From Nostoc sp. 'Peltigera membranacea cyanobiont' N6 (lineage in GTDB: Bacteria; Cyanobacteriota; Cyanobacteriia; Cyanobacteriales; Nostocaceae), in assembly GCF_002949735.1 (NCBI RefSeq), contig NZ_CP026681.1, positions 2,046,001 to 2,110,000 of the forward strand: a DNA stretch of 64,000 bases, given 5' to 3'. The notes below the pieces were generated by a model that was not told the origin of the DNA, ran no database searches, and worked only from the letters and a program-made list of their open reading frames with translations. A program made the translations under genes and the position numbers. Below, piece by piece: positions 1-8,245 of this stretch. The first letter of the stretch is position 1. Every line of letters starts with the position of its first letter.

Positions 1-816
1 ACGCCAGTAGATTCTCGCTCCAAAGTCAACGCCAGGGGTGATTACAAATTCATCAAGCAGTACTTAGCTTCCTTAGAACAGAAAGAAGATAGGAAATTTA
101 GAATAGCCTATTACCAGAATCAAAGCGGCGCTCCCAGAAATGCCCAGTGTAATGTCACCCATTTGCTCAAGCTCCTTTACTGCCTCGACAGAAATAAATA
201 CAACCCCGACAGCAATAAACGAACCAAACACCCAGCAGGAATGAGTCTTCCAAGTAACATCACAGATGCAGAAAGGGAAAGATTAACCGCTTTACTGCCT
301 CTCTTGACTCATGCCCTGTGGATAGAGCAAAGGCTGTACGAAATAATCCAAGAACATATCAGCAACCCCAGAAGAAAGGGTAGTAACGATCTAGCATCAA
401 TAGATATACGTAAAACTACATTGTTGCCTGACAGCAAATACTCTTTCGGGTTTGGTGCGCCAACTGACCTAGCACTACCGATAATTGCGTCTTATCGGGT
501 ATTTCTAGACAAGGACTATAAATGGATTCTGCCGTTTAACGAATTCGCTGAAGACTTTTTGCAACACTTGTGGAATAACTATTTCCGCAAATACTTGGTG
601 TCGGAGAAAACAGCAGGAAATACAGTAGGTACAAAAATCAGCCGCAATCAAGAGATTTGGGAAAGTCTTTATATATCGGCGCAAAGTTATCTAAATCAGC
701 ACTTGATGCAAATGGTCAATTCCAGTAAGGAAGAAGAATCGAAGGTGACACAAGGTAGTAGTAAGAGGGGAAAAGGGAAAAGGGATGAACTCAACGTGAC
801 TACTGTGCCTAAATAA
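1..816 (+). CDS. AIPR-like (abortive phage resistance family) protein, C-terminal part
   Basis: The reading frame is open from the first base, so the start lies outside the window and only the last 271 residues are seen. Near the beginning is a TPVDSRSKVNARGDYKFIKQ stretch, then a run around LLKLLYCLDRNKYNPDSN, and a helix-rich C-terminal half ending in a charged tail (SKEEESK...KRGKGKRDE). This pattern resembles the C-terminal half of AIPR proteins, which are linked to phage resistance in bacteria, but the diagnostic N-terminal half is missing. The assignment is from recall of the family, not a search. The low-complexity Lys/Arg/Ser tail may be non-native sequence. No operon partner is visible downstream. 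Confidence 0.5.
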   Translation, partial: TPVDSRSKVNARGDYKFIKQYLASLEQKEDRKFRIAYYQNQSGAPRNAQCNVTHLLKLLYCLDRNKYNPDSNKRTKHPAGMSLPSNITDAERERLTALLPLLTHALWIEQRLYEIIQEHISNPRRKGSNDLASIDIRKTTLLPDSKYSFGFGAPTDLALPIIASYRVFLDKDYKWILPFNEFAEDFLQHLWNNYFRKYLVSEKTAGNTVGTKISRNQEIWESLYISAQSYLNQHLMQMVNSSKEEESKVTQGSSKRGKGKRDELNVTTVPK

Positions 817-932
817 ATAGCTTTTTACCGTTCGATTAAGCGCTCACGGCGAAGCCTTTCCCCCTTTGCCCAAATCTTCTTGATAAAAACGCATGTGCTT
901 ATGAGCCAAGAAATGAATCTAGATTTCTTTTT

Positions 933-1070
933 TTACTCCTCTAAACTCAAATCAACCACCTCAAGAACATCAGGCAACCAGGGAACATGTTCAACAATCT
1001 TGTCTTGAGTTCGGGCTTTGTCTCTTGTTACAGTACCCCAAAGCTTACCTTTCTTGGTTAAATGCCAAAT
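933..1070 (-). pseudogene. 3' remnant of an unidentified gene
   Basis: The minus strand reads a coherent, stop-free peptide ending ...VPWLPDVLEVVDLSLEE followed by TAA. It includes KGKLWGTVTRDKARTQ, which looks far more protein-like than the opposite strand here. It has no start, because its 5' side runs into the head of the plus-strand gene beginning near 1025. I read it as the last 40 or so codons of a gene whose front was lost when the two sequences were joined. The family is not recognised. Confidence 0.4.
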
Positions 1071-1735
1071 ATTCTTCCGGTGTTGCAAACAGACTAATGC
1101 TAACTTATGAAAAATGGCTCAATTGTGTATTTGGTAGCTCTGTCAATCAAGTCCTTTCATCTTCCAGGTTAAATGAATTAGATGCAAATACAACTTTTGA
1201 ATTTTTCTATACAACGTTATTACATTCAGGCTCCGAGCTTCTCCGTTTCTCAGATAAGCAAGTTAATAATGGTCTTTATCTAATGTTCAGTTCAAGTGCG
1301 AACATCATCTATGCCTTAAAGGAACCAAGCATTTCTGCTCAAGCTCGTACAGCAGCTATTCGTGCCATTAAGATTCTCTACACTAATTGTTTTGAAAAGA
1401 GAACACGACCTGTTCTAAGTCACCTGGATGAGCCAGGAGCTTCATCAATTAATTCTATTTGCTATATGTTGTGGGATATGACTCCCATTAATACTTGGGG
1501 CAATAAAGGGGACTGCGAGTATTTTGAATTAAGTCTAGAAGTCCTTGAATTTGCTCTTCACCTAAAAAATCCAGCTTGTATAGAGAGTGCCTTGCATGGG
1601 TTAGGGCATATGGGCAGTTTTGGAAGCAACCACCGAATTTACAGAATGATTGATGACTGGATTAAGCAAGCGCAAACAAGCCGTCCCGAGTTGCTACAAT
1701 ATGCTGCACTAGCACAACAAGGGTATATTCTATAA
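1025..1735 (+). CDS. hypothetical protein, probably 5'-truncated
   Basis: This is a 236-residue helical protein of unknown family. It has no signal peptide, membrane segment or recognisable catalytic motif. The spacing of Leu/Ala residues (for example SAQARTAAIRAIKIL, ESALHGLGHMGSFG) suggests alpha-helical HEAT-like repeats. The only start available is a TTG, because the frame upstream contains no ATG or GTG before a stop at 920. The upstream DNA makes better sense as the tail of a different gene on the other strand. The true N-terminus has therefore probably been lost, and expression is uncertain. Confidence 0.45.
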   Translation: MLQYPKAYLSWLNAKYSSGVANRLMLTYEKWLNCVFGSSVNQVLSSSRLNELDANTTFEFFYTTLLHSGSELLRFSDKQVNNGLYLMFSSSANIIYALKEPSISAQARTAAIRAIKILYTNCFEKRTRPVLSHLDEPGASSINSICYMLWDMTPINTWGNKGDCEYFELSLEVLEFALHLKNPACIESALHGLGHMGSFGSNHRIYRMIDDWIKQAQTSRPELLQYAALAQQGYIL

Positions 1736-2000
1736 TCAACTTCTGACAACAACCTTTTTTTTACAGTGATTTTTTATTTGTCGCTATGCCAAATTAATGT
1801 CATTGAGGGTGTAAAGCTTGCACTCCTTGAGCATTAAGCTTAGAAATAGCACCGGGAGCTTACAACCTATATCGACACAGCTTTGTTGCAAGCCTAAAGT
1901 GGGTAAGGCTTAACTCGATGACACGGATTTGTCTCAACGTAATTTAATTAGTCAATGTACAATAGTTAACGCACTGAAGTGCCGTTGAGCATTGAAATAA

Positions 2001-2384
2001 ATGAATTCGCAAAATGAACTCCTAAAACAGCAGTTGATAGAAGCGATTTCTTGTCAGAATCTGCAAGAAATTCAAAAAAATTAACCTTAGCACAATTAGA
2101 GGATGAGACAATAATCCTCAAAGAAGTTCTTGTGCAAGTAGAGGATGTAAATTTTGTTTGGTTCTTGCAAGAATACGCAGGCAAGGAAAGTTATCAACAA
2201 GCCGTAAAGGATGTATCGACAGGCATGACTCAAAAACTATTTTCTTGGAGGTTTCAAGCCAGGGGTTGATTTCAACTTACACCCAGATGGTAGGATGTTG
2301 GCATCAAAGGAGGCAAATGAATATTTAGAAAATTATCAAGTTAATTCTGACCCAATATTGGGAATCAACTTAATCGGAACATGA
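2001..2384 (+). pseudogene. small gene with two compensating frameshifts
   Basis: Three coherent peptide pieces follow one another in frames 0, -1 and 0. The first is MNSQNELLKQQLIEAISCQN.. from the ATG at 2001. The second is LTLAQLEDETIILKEVLVQV.., entered at a run of seven A (2074-2080). The third is GGFKPGVDFNLHPDGRMLAS.., entered near 2250 and ending in TGA. Joined, they would give a protein of about 125 residues. The middle piece alone could be taken for a 72-residue gene, but its start (MSESARN) overlaps the first piece. Function is unknown. Decay is the simplest reading; slippage at the A7 run is possible for the first shift only. It converges with the next gene and overlaps its end by 20 bases. 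Confidence 0.5.
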
Positions 2385-2853
2385 TTTTGGCAAGCTTGCC
2401 AAACCCTTGAGTAAAAGCATATTCAATCTCTGCGGGATCACAAATCTCTGTTAGTTTGGATTTCAATCCAGGAAGTTCTCTAACCTCAATACAGATATTT
2501 ACATATATATCTTTAATTTCCACATGGAACAGTCCAGCATTTATGTTTAAAAAATCACCTGTTAGCATTGAACAGTAAGTTAAAGATTCTTTCCATTGTA
2601 ATTTGTACTTCATTTTAAAATAACTATCGCCTAAATTCTTTTTGAACTTAGATGACTTTTCCTGTGGTTTTGGTTCCCAGAATATACTATTCTCCAACTG
2701 CCCAAGAGCTTCTATTGTCGTTACATTAGTCGCCACATTGCTACTGCCTTGTTGTTTTAGCTTTTTCTGTCGCCTATTACCTTTCTCCCAAGAATTCCAA
2801 ATATCTTTTATCCACTGATGTTGATAATCTCTAAGTTCGTAGGTAACAGGCAT
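2365..2853 (-). CDS. hypothetical protein with a helicase-like N-terminal stub
   Basis: The first 28 residues (ELRDYQHQWIKDIWNSWEKG within them) strongly resemble the Q-motif region that opens DEAD/DEAH-type superfamily 2 helicases in cyanobacteria. Where the helicase Walker A motif should follow, the sequence changes to a Lys/Gln-rich linker and an unrelated domain of about 110 residues (with WEPKPQEKSSKFKKNLGDSY and EIKDIYVNICIEVRELPG). It lacks every helicase catalytic motif. I read it as a recombinant gene: a helicase start fused to another coding sequence. Whether it is expressed is unknown. A short Lys-rich segment could bind nucleic acid, but that is inference. Confidence 0.5.
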   Translation of the reverse strand: MPVTYELRDYQHQWIKDIWNSWEKGNRRQKKLKQQGSSNVATNVTTIEALGQLENSIFWEPKPQEKSSKFKKNLGDSYFKMKYKLQWKESLTYCSMLTGDFLNINAGLFHVEIKDIYVNICIEVRELPGLKSKLTEICDPAEIEYAFTQGFGKLAKIMFRLS

Positions 2854-3199
2854 TCAATCTACCTCAACAAGAATTTTCTCCCGTGTGAATATTGCTCATT
2901 ATGCCATAAGTTCTTAAAGTTAAAATACCGATAATCCCAATTCTAAAAGTAGTAAAGATGTTTTGGATTCATTTGATGCGATTTTACTTCATCAAGAGCA
3001 AATTATATAGACAATAAGCTGGAAATGATACACTGCATTATCTTATCTCGCCACTGTTGTAATGACTATACTTGCTTTATTATATTGGCGAGTTTTATCC
3101 TGTGCGATAATGCTGGACACGATCGCTCACGGGAGACACAGTAACGCCGTTGTCATCTTTTGCGAGTGGTATTAGATTTAAGATGGGTAAATATAATTC
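2854..3199. other. intergenic region, no feature recognised
   Basis: These 346 AT-rich bases lie between a minus-strand gene and the GmhB gene and must carry their divergent promoters. I see no coding potential, strong hairpin or repeat. A stop codon five bases upstream of the GmhB TTG start fixes the 5' limit of that gene. Confidence 0.5.
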
Positions 3200-3820
3200 T
3201 TGGAAAATCAGAAAATTTTGCATCGAACTAACAAATTAAATTCGCAATCTCAAAAGCCGGCGATATTTCTAGATAAAGATGGTACTTTAATTGAAAATGT
3301 ACCAAATAATGTTGATCCGCAATTAATCGAAATCAAAATCGGTGCTATTGAAGGATTACAAATACTTAGCAAAGCTGGATATAAATTAATTGTGATTACT
3401 AACCAGTCGGGAGTAGCACGGGATTATTTCCCCGAATCTGCCTTGGCGGGAGTGGAAGCGCGATTGAATGAAATATTAGAAAAAGCGGATCTATCGCTAG
3501 ATGGGTTCTACTACTGTCCCCATCATCCAAATGGTGTAATATCTGAGTATGCAATTGCTTGCGAATGCCGTAAACCAAAACCAGGCTTGATTTTACGTGC
3601 AGCTAGCGAACAAAATATAGATTTAGCAAATTCTTGGTTTATTGGCGATAATCTCAGTGATGTAAAAGCTGGACATAGTGCAGGGTGTAAAACGATTTTG
3701 ATAGATCGGGGTAATCAGTCTCAGCCCGAAATGTCTCGTTTAGGAGTTGCTGACTATATTTTGGTTAATCTTTCAATAGCAGCACAGGTGATATGTAAAC
3801 ATTCAGGATCTAATTTCTAG
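3200..3820 (+). CDS. gmhB: D-glycero-D-manno-heptose 1,7-bisphosphate 7-phosphatase
   Basis: This is a HAD-superfamily phosphatase of 206 residues, a normal length for GmhB. It removes the C7 phosphate from heptose bisphosphate in ADP-heptose synthesis for surface glycans, in the cytoplasm. HAD motif I is FLDKDGTL (nucleophile Asp and acid/base Asp), motif II is VITNQSGVA, and motif IV is WFIGDNLSDVKAG. The family's zinc-binding loop is visible as CPHHPNG...CECRKPKPG. The start is TTG: a TAA lies just upstream in frame and no ATG precedes motif I. No other heptose genes are nearby, so it is isolated from its pathway. Related HAD enzymes such as histidinol phosphatase are the alternative. Confidence 0.85.
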   Translation: MENQKILHRTNKLNSQSQKPAIFLDKDGTLIENVPNNVDPQLIEIKIGAIEGLQILSKAGYKLIVITNQSGVARDYFPESALAGVEARLNEILEKADLSLDGFYYCPHHPNGVISEYAIACECRKPKPGLILRAASEQNIDLANSWFIGDNLSDVKAGHSAGCKTILIDRGNQSQPEMSRLGVADYILVNLSIAAQVICKHSGSNF

Positions 3821-3892
3821 GATTTATGGTATGAAGTTATAGAAATTGCTGGAACAGGAAACTTAGAAAAATTTAGTGCTATCAAACGTCGT

Positions 3893-3957
3893 TGAATTGC
3901 CCAGGTGCGGTGCGATCGCTCTCCTCTAAGAATGACAGCAGTCGCATCAAGCGAGCG
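3893..3957 (-). pseudogene. fragment of a second copy of the DNA-translocase-like ATPase gene
   Basis: On the minus strand this stretch reads RLMRLLSFLEESDRT, then GQF after a small insertion. The intact ATPase encoded about 5 kb away has AMRLLSLLEESDRTWAIQ just after its Walker B motif. The DNA match is also plain, including the HIP1 site. It lies directly downstream of the GNAT gene and carries a short duplication (gcacc) that breaks the frame. It is a small fossil of a paralogous gene. Confidence 0.6.
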
Positions 3958-3958
3958 C

Positions 3959-4462
3959 TTACTGCGACTGAGGGGACAGCGCCTTGCGGTAAACGATTTT
4001 GTCAGCGCCCGCTTGATAGAAGTCGCGTATCCGTGCTTCTTCTTCATAACCGCACTTGCGGTAGAACGCTCGCGTGCGCTCGAAGTCCGGCGTACCTGAC
4101 GTTTCCACCAGTAGTACACGCCCGCCGCATCTCATCAATGTTTGCTCAACGTAGCGTAGCAGGGTCGCACCACGTCCTTGTCCTTGTCGGTCGGGTCGGA
4201 TAGCAATCAACTGTAGATTCCACGTCTGATCGGTCATCCGTTCCATCTCACAGTAAGCGACCCCAACTGCCCCATTGTCATCGTCGGTAATCCAAAAGCG
4301 TTCAGCTTTGCCGTCTAGTAGAGAATCGCTGTCGCTGCTACCACCGAAGTAATCGGACAACATTTCGCCAAGCTCCTCAAGTTGGTTTGGTTGGAACAAT
4401 CCGGTTGCATCGGCTAAGGCAATCAGCGCGGTTGTGTCATCGGGCATGGTCGGTCGAATCAT
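3959..4462 (-). CDS. GNAT family N-acetyltransferase
   Basis: This is a 167-residue acetyl-CoA-dependent acetyltransferase of the GNAT fold; the substrate cannot be told from sequence. The acetyl-CoA pyrophosphate-binding motif A is clear as IAIRPDRQGQGRGATLL (R-x-x-G-x-G). It follows the beta strand AVGVAYCEME and precedes the C-terminal motif TRAFYRKCGYEEEARIRDFY typical of motif B. The length is normal for a single-domain GNAT protein. The start ATG gives MIRPTMPDD, a typical GNAT opening. The gene is noticeably richer in GC than its neighbours, which suggests a separate origin. It stands alone, with gene fragments on both sides. Confidence 0.85.
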   Translation of the reverse strand: MIRPTMPDDTTALIALADATGLFQPNQLEELGEMLSDYFGGSSDSDSLLDGKAERFWITDDDNGAVGVAYCEMERMTDQTWNLQLIAIRPDRQGQGRGATLLRYVEQTLMRCGGRVLLVETSGTPDFERTRAFYRKCGYEEEARIRDFYQAGADKIVYRKALSPQSQ

Positions 4463-4690
4463 TGCGAACTCCGTGTGTAAAACAGGTTAGCCTCTGGAGG
4501 GCTTAATTATTGCAACAATCGAATGATAATTTATTTTGATAATAAAAATTAATATAAATTTTTCCTGAGTTTATCCTAAATTTTTATGTATCAATTCACC
4601 TAGCAAATTTTAATCAAAATATCAGTCCCATCTTTGATAAAAACGTGATAATTCATATAGCAACTAAAGTGCAGATATGCACAGAGTGAG

Positions 4691-5018
4691 ATGATGACAA
4701 CTCCAACCCAAGAAGAAATTAGATTTGCAAAAGCCTTACATCACATAGCTTATTGGCACAGATGGGTTGATATTTAAGCGATCGCTAATGGGAAGGGGTG
4801 TGCGAAGACTACAGTCCTAACAGTACTGGATGGGACTATTTCACCCATGACCAAGCCAGTTCTCGCGCCTACCGTTGGGGTGAAGATGGTATTTTTGGTA
4901 TTTCTGATAATCATCAACGGCTTTGTTTTGCGACGCCGAATAGCCCGTCGTAGACATCGCTATTTGGAATGATGAAAATTCTATTCTCAAAGAAACCTTA
5001 GCTTGGTCTATTAAATAA
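4691..5018 (+). pseudogene. N-terminal fossil of a GH63 (MGH1-type) glucosidase
   Basis: Pieces in different frames spell the beginning of a cyanobacterial glycoside hydrolase family 63 protein. They are MTTPTQEEIRFAKALHHIAY.., then CEDYSPNSTGWDYFTHDQ.., SSRAYRWGEDGIFGISDNHQ and RLCFA, then after an insertion IAIWNDENSILKETLAWSIK and a stop. The full enzyme is several times longer, so only its front survives. The insertion is a short dispersed repeat (separate entry) that lands inside the conserved CFAIAIWN block and shifts the frame. The fossil ends 17 bases before the msrA gene. Confidence 0.7.
4931..4960 (+). repeat. short dispersed repeat inserted in the GH63 fossil
   Basis: The element ends in TAGCCCGTCGTAGACATCG and is closely matched by TAGCCTGTTGTAGACATCG at 43985-44003. 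Removing about 24 bases restores the conserved protein reading, so this copy arrived by insertion. Short repeats of this kind are common in Nostoc genomes. Confidence 0.55.
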
Positions 5019-5034
5019 AGGAATTCACAACCGA

Positions 5035-5712
5035 ATGTCAATTCATAACTTTACTCTCTCCCGTCACTTATTACGCAACTTGTCCATCATTTCGCTGATT
5101 TTTTTACTCCTATACGGTGCATCTCGTGTGATACTTCCTGCTCCCGCCACTGATATCTCGAATGCTGCACCGCAGGGAAAGCAAGTAGCGGTTTTCGCTG
5201 GTGGGTGCTACTGGGGAATGGAAGCCGTTTTTGAGCATCTATTAGGTGTTTCTGATGTCGTTTCTGGCTTTTCTGGAGGCGATGCAAAAACCGCAGACTA
5301 CGCAATTGTTAGTGCTGGATTAACTAATCATGCTGAATCTGTGAAAATCACTTACGATCCATCAAAAATATCATATAACCAGCTTCTGAAAGTCTACTTT
5401 TTGGTAGCGCATGACCCAACAGAGTTGAATCGACAAGGCCCAGACTCAGGTAAGCAATATCGTTCGGCGATCTTTTTTACTAACGATGAGCAGAAACAGG
5501 CTGCACAAAAATATATCGCTCAACTCAACAAATCGCGAATCTTCGACAAGCCGATTGTGACAGAATTAGATCCTTTGAAAGGTTTTTATCAGGCTGCGGC
5601 ATACCATCAGAATTATATAGTGCATCATCCAAGCGATCGCTATGTGGTAGTGAATGACTTGCCAAAACTGGCTAAACTTCAAGCAAAGTTCCCTGATATG
5701 TATAGCAAGTAA
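5035..5712 (+). CDS. msrA: peptide-methionine (S)-S-oxide reductase, membrane-anchored or exported
   Basis: MsrA reduces S-methionine sulfoxide in oxidised proteins. The catalytic cysteine sits in the signature GGCYWGME at about residues 57-64. The following SVKITYDPSKISYNQLLKVYF and the SGKQYRSAIFF stretch are the standard family blocks. The protein is 225 residues against about 170 for plain MsrA. The extra N-terminus contains a hydrophobic helix (residues about 14-35) like an uncleaved signal or membrane anchor, so it probably works in the periplasm or at a membrane. It faces a second, cytosolic-type msrA in convergent orientation. The start ATG follows the GH63 fossil closely, so its promoter must lie within or before the fossil. 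Confidence 0.93.
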   Translation: MSIHNFTLSRHLLRNLSIISLIFLLLYGASRVILPAPATDISNAAPQGKQVAVFAGGCYWGMEAVFEHLLGVSDVVSGFSGGDAKTADYAIVSAGLTNHAESVKITYDPSKISYNQLLKVYFLVAHDPTELNRQGPDSGKQYRSAIFFTNDEQKQAAQKYIAQLNKSRIFDKPIVTELDPLKGFYQAAAYHQNYIVHHPSDRYVVVNDLPKLAKLQAKFPDMYSK

Positions 5713-5761
5713 GGGGATTTGCAGCATTCGGCTTTTAAGATCCCCTCAATCCAGTGAAAGA

Positions 5762-6253
5762 TTAACCTATCCTGTAAGACGCTCGTCCATGCTTCTTTTG
5801 ATATTGCTGATGATACTCTTCCGCTCTATAGAATTGTGATGCAGGTACAATCTCCGTCACAATTGGATTTTTGTGATAACGAGAACTATTTTCAAGCTGC
5901 TCCTTGGAGGCTTTTGCTAATAATTCCTGCTCTGGAGTGTGGAAAAATATTACTGACCGATATTGATAACCAACATCTAGCTCCTGATGGTTTGATGCTG
6001 TGGGATTGTGCTTATTCCAAAACACATTTAGCAGTTCATTATAAGATACTATTGCCGGCTCGTATTCCACTTCCACTACCTCAGCGTGTCCAGTTTTGCC
6101 TCTACAGACATCTTCGTAGGTTGGATTATCAAAGTGTCCGCCACTGTAACCAACTGCTGTAGAAGTTACTCCCTTTACTTGACGAAATGCTGCTTCAACT
6201 CCCCAGAAACAGCCTGCTCCAAATGTCGCTTTTTGTAGATTAGTATTTTGCAT
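5762..6253 (-). CDS. msrA: peptide-methionine (S)-S-oxide reductase, cytosolic type
   Basis: This is a second MsrA of 163 residues with no signal sequence, the usual length of the cytosolic enzyme. The catalytic motif GAGCFWGVEAAF is at residues 12-23. It is followed by VGYSGGHFDNPTYEDVCRG and GHAEVVEVEYEP, and the block GYQYRSVIFF. The C-terminus GRASYRIG is short and carries no resolving cysteines, so recycling probably depends on another thioredoxin partner. It is convergent with the membrane-type msrA, about 50 bases apart. With the peroxiredoxin-like gene next to it, the region looks like an oxidative-repair patch. Confidence 0.95.
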   Translation of the reverse strand: MQNTNLQKATFGAGCFWGVEAAFRQVKGVTSTAVGYSGGHFDNPTYEDVCRGKTGHAEVVEVEYEPAIVSYNELLNVFWNKHNPTASNHQELDVGYQYRSVIFFHTPEQELLAKASKEQLENSSRYHKNPIVTEIVPASQFYRAEEYHQQYQKKHGRASYRIG

Positions 6254-6523
6254 ATTTTTGACAACTATTTTATGATAATTTTAAGTGAAACTCATCAAAT
6301 CAGACAGATACTTTATAAGGAAATATTTCCTCAAGACTGCCTGATTTATTTTAATTATTAGAGTGACAGATTATTCTGAGATGAGTCTGATCCAAAGCTG
6401 AATATTATCTAAGAATTGGAAAAATAGTTTAATTTAAAATTTATCTACTACAGTACGGCGTAAATAAAACACCCATTCCAAATCAACGAAAGGCTTGTAG
6501 TATCCGAATTACGCCAAGCTGTA

Positions 6524-7120
6524 CTAGCTGTTGCTAACTAGAGGAATATTTCTTAGAATACTCACTATTTCAATTGGGTCTAAGCGTTTAGTATAATCTG
6601 CATCAACAAAAGCATAAACGATTTTTCCGTCTCGATCGACTACAAATGTAGCTGGAATAGGTAGTTCAAAAGACTCATCTCCATTGTATCTAGGTAACAC
6701 ATGACCCTTTGACTCTAATATAGGTCTTAGATACTCCGGGATTTTAAACACAATGCCAAATTGACGAGCAATCATATTGCTGCGATCGCTCAATACTTCA
6801 TAAGTTAGTTCATGTTTTTCTACAGTTGACATGGTATGACGATTAGTTTGAGGTGAAATAGCAATTATTGATGCTCCTAATGTTTTAATTGCAGGTAATG
6901 CTTGTTGGAGTCCTGCTAGTTCCAAGTTACAGAAAGGACACCAAGAACCTCGAAAAAAGGAAATAACTACAGGCCCACTAACTAGTAATTTTTGTAATTC
7001 TACTGCTTGACCGAAAGCATTAAGTAGAATGAAATTAGGAATAATATCTCCTACCTTTAAAGTTTGGTCAATTATACCTGAAGAAATTAGCTCATTTTTG
7101 ATAGACTCTGTAAAATTCAT
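6524..7120 (-). CDS. peroxiredoxin-like AhpC/TSA family protein
   Basis: This is a 198-residue thioredoxin-fold protein expected to reduce peroxides. The redox motif is FFRGSWCPFCNLEL, with two cysteines in a C-P-F-C arrangement rather than the T-x-x-C of classical peroxiredoxins. That places it in the 'peroxiredoxin-like' branch of AhpC/TSA. Conserved family blocks include GDIIPNFILLNAFGQAVEL near the N-terminus and IPATFVVDRDGKIVYAFVDADY near the C-terminus. No signal peptide or membrane segment is seen, so it should be cytosolic. It is transcribed in the same direction as the neighbouring cytosolic msrA but about 270 bases upstream, so probably has its own promoter. Confidence 0.85.
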   Translation of the reverse strand: MNFTESIKNELISSGIIDQTLKVGDIIPNFILLNAFGQAVELQKLLVSGPVVISFFRGSWCPFCNLELAGLQQALPAIKTLGASIIAISPQTNRHTMSTVEKHELTYEVLSDRSNMIARQFGIVFKIPEYLRPILESKGHVLPRYNGDESFELPIPATFVVDRDGKIVYAFVDADYTKRLDPIEIVSILRNIPLVSNS

Positions 7121-7305
7121 CGTAATTTTCCTGAAAGTTAACTTCTACTTTTATGTACCTTTCTAGAGAAATACTGTTGCAGTAAATTTACTGAAATAAG
7201 AAAAGTAGACTTTTGGATTTGCATTAATGGGATAATTGCTTTAGATTCTAAGGCATGATTATCATTTACTGTTCCTGTTGTTTTTATACACGTTAAGCTA
7301 TCCGT

Positions 7306-7539
7306 TCAAAGTCCTGGTTCATAAAGCGTTACCACTTCTGTTTTCCACCAAGGGTCGTAATTGGTTTATGATCCTTCCATACACCAAGAACTTTACCCAG
7401 GTAGTCAGAGTAATTATGTGAGGAAAGCTTGTAGATACAAATTAGCGACAATATCAGCAGCTGCCCACTCAAGTTTTTCTGGTGTGGCAACGAACCGGAC
7501 TTGTTGAGACTTGAATACAAAAAATGATAGATTCAACAT
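7306..7539 (-). pseudogene. frameshifted small gene of unknown function
   Basis: Three successive peptide pieces in different minus-strand frames make sense together. They are MLNLSFFVFKSQQVRFVATP.. with EWAAADIVANLYLQAF, then SDYLGKVLGVWKDHKP, and finally YDPWWKTEVVTLYEPGL with a stop. None of the single frames looks complete. It lies a few bases downstream of the 67-residue gene and was probably co-transcribed with it. The family is not recognised. Confidence 0.4.
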
Positions 7540-7543
7540 AACT

Positions 7544-7747
7544 TTAATCCTCTTTTATTGTTACCCAATCACTCAAAACAGCTATACAGCAAGCGGTCAA
7601 TGTTGGCCTTCTCAAGGTCTTACTTTCATATTTAGCGATGTAACCCCCCTCTAATTCGCTTTGCTCAAAAGAAACTCCAATTACGTCAAAAAGCTTATTA
7701 GCAACATCAAGAGAAATAGATTTCGCCCAAGACATACTTACTCCCAT
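7544..7747 (-). CDS. small hypothetical protein
   Basis: This is a 67-residue protein with no recognised domain. Its second methionine (MSWAKSISLDVANKLFDVIG) may be the real start. It lies between two frameshifted genes on the same strand, so the group 8150 to 7306 may be the decayed end of the large ATPase operon. The C-terminal part contains two adjacent cysteines (TACCIAVL) in a hydrophobic setting, but one segment of that length is weak evidence for a membrane span. Confidence 0.45.
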   Translation of the reverse strand: MGVSMSWAKSISLDVANKLFDVIGVSFEQSELEGGYIAKYESKTLRRPTLTACCIAVLSDWVTIKED

Positions 7748-7798
7748 AAATCCAAGAGTTCAGCTAAATAATTAAAACCAATCTTCAACTACTTCAAC

Positions 7799-8150
7799 TT
7801 ATTCCTCTTTTTGAACCAGCAATTTCCCAGACACCCCAGCCGTAGAACCCAACCCAATCGCCGCCACAGTCACACTGGGCTTAATAAACAACGTCGCAAT
7901 TCCGATAACTGCACCCCTTCATACAGCCATAACAGCAAACGATAATCAACTGATTTTTGGGTTTAGCCCTTTCGTCCGATATGGATTGATGGACTATGGC
8001 ATAATCTTCGAGTTCACCAACGATTTCTGATAAAGAAGCGCCGTACTCTTTTTCCAATCTATAAATAGCCAGCCTGTCTGCTTTAACTGGACTTATGGCT
8101 AATTTTTGTAATGCTGTGGTTAATTTCTCGCTCATTTTTAAATTTCCCAT
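7799..8150 (-). pseudogene. frameshifted small membrane protein gene
   Basis: The first frame gives MGNLKMSEKLTTALQKLAIS.. and about 75 sensible residues, then degenerates near 7914-7917, a run of four C. From that point another frame continues AVIGIATLFIKPSVTVAAIG and then LGSTAGVSGKLLVQKEE with a stop. The joined product would be about 115 residues: an acidic/basic helical N-terminal half and one glycine-rich membrane helix. This echoes the small glycine-rich membrane proteins elsewhere in this operon. A single-base indel at the C run explains the break. It lies immediately downstream of the 11-bp repeat cluster. Confidence 0.55.
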
Positions 8151-8245
8151 ACCCGTACATTCCAGAAAATGTTTAGAAAAAATTTAAATCTTGCTGAAAA
8201 AATAAAAAGACCCTATTTTTATCCGTACCTGGAGATGTAAGAATA

